From assembly GCA_944548615.1 (NCBI GenBank), contig OX155960.1:28025798-28089797 (forward strand): a stretch of 64,000 nt of DNA. The letters are read 5' to 3'. The notes beneath the pieces are model-generated. The model was not told where the DNA came from and ran no database searches. It saw only the letters and a program-made list of their open reading frames with translations. The DNA is from Micropterix aruncella (lineage: Eukaryota > Arthropoda > Insecta > Lepidoptera > Micropterigidae). Each line of letters starts with the position of its first letter. Position 1 is the first letter of the stretch. Below, one piece after another: positions 63,544 through 64,000 of the stretch. Made by a program: the position numbers and the translations under genes.

Positions 63544-64000
63544 TATGAATGATTATCCTGCATAAAATCGTATCGTCAAAATATCACTGTTGTACACTAG
63601 TTTCGTGTCTTACCTGTACCTTATACCTATATATATGAAATCTAATTATATATAGTAAATCTAATTTTTACCACACATTTTTTATAATTAAACAGTTCTA
63701 TTTAGTCAATAAAATTTTTCGAAAGGAAGCTTTTTATTTAATACAACATAGCATTTATTGTAAGTATAGGTTAAATCCCTAAATGCAAGGCCAGTAGTTC
63801 TAGGGGTAACTTCGCCTGCTATTAGGCGGTTTTATGGTTAGCTATGGGTGGAATTGCGAATAACTTCCTTATATTTATAGAGCCTACTTCCAAAACGTGT
63901 GATTTGCTTACATCATTCATAGGGCTTTTTATAAAGTGTTTAATTTCCTTTGAAATTATATGAAACGCAAGCAAGGGTCGTGCGGTTTTCGAGTTATTAT
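63544..64000. other. No gene recognised
   Basis: AT-rich to the end of the window. Confidence 0.4.

Noticed and set aside
1..64000. An undescribed multigene defence or biosynthetic system
   Set aside because: Apart from one probable host gene, all long frames trace to transposable elements or pseudogenes; no clustered set of intact genes is present.

Overview
The window is a stretch of arthropod nuclear genome, most probably from a moth or butterfly. The arthropod call rests on a CLIP-domain/trypsin-like serine protease relic, an insect-type YqaJ nuclease relic, mariner relics and GT-AG spliced exons. The lepidopteran call is weaker and rests on the repeat mix: short non-autonomous Helitrons ending in CTAG, many foldback elements, TTAA-flanked elements and 5'-truncated LINEs. 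Nothing is bacterial: there are no operons, ribosome binding sites or CRISPR arrays, and most long open frames belong to transposable elements.

Layout. 0-10 kb: a LINE 3' end, an 0.8-kb foldback element, a C-rich tract, several terminal-inverted-repeat (TIR) elements, a decayed LINE on the minus strand (6.7-8.0 kb) and a mariner relic. 10-14 kb: a YqaJ-domain nuclease pseudogene on the plus strand, split by a 1.9-kb retro-insertion. That insertion carries a LINE reverse transcriptase C-terminus and, on the same minus strand, an intronless serine-protease/CLIP pseudogene. 14-23 kb: repeat copies, two RTE-like LINE 3' ends and a long LINE open frame (18.3-19.9 kb) followed by a second 0.8-kb foldback. 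23.8-28.2 kb: the only region that looks like a host gene. Two minus-strand exons with clean splice sites and compatible phases encode a supervillin-like N-terminal motif. A possible upstream exon and a CpG-rich intronic stretch lie nearby. 30-45 kb: a hAT-like element, a transposase relic, LINE 3' fragments, two LINEs with long open frames (35.4-37.6 and 42.4-44.0 kb, the second nested in a TIR element with an 8-bp target duplication), a Helitron and a double foldback. 45-64 kb: copies of a GC-rich dispersed repeat, mariner relics, a perfect 92-bp inverted repeat, a tRNA-derived SINE, two GC-rich islands of uncertain meaning, and TIR elements with recognisable TA, TTAA or TTA target duplications.

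The parts do not work together as a pathway. The window is best read as intronic or intergenic DNA of one minus-strand gene, possibly with a weak plus-strand promoter near 55.5 kb, repeatedly invaded by non-LTR retrotransposons and their parasites. I found no convincing undescribed multigene system. The items most worth checking are the perfect palindrome at 50.3-50.5 kb, the SP-then-CLIP retro-insertion inside the YqaJ pseudogene, and the two-exon supervillin-like gene. Family names rest on motifs read by eye; no database search was possible.
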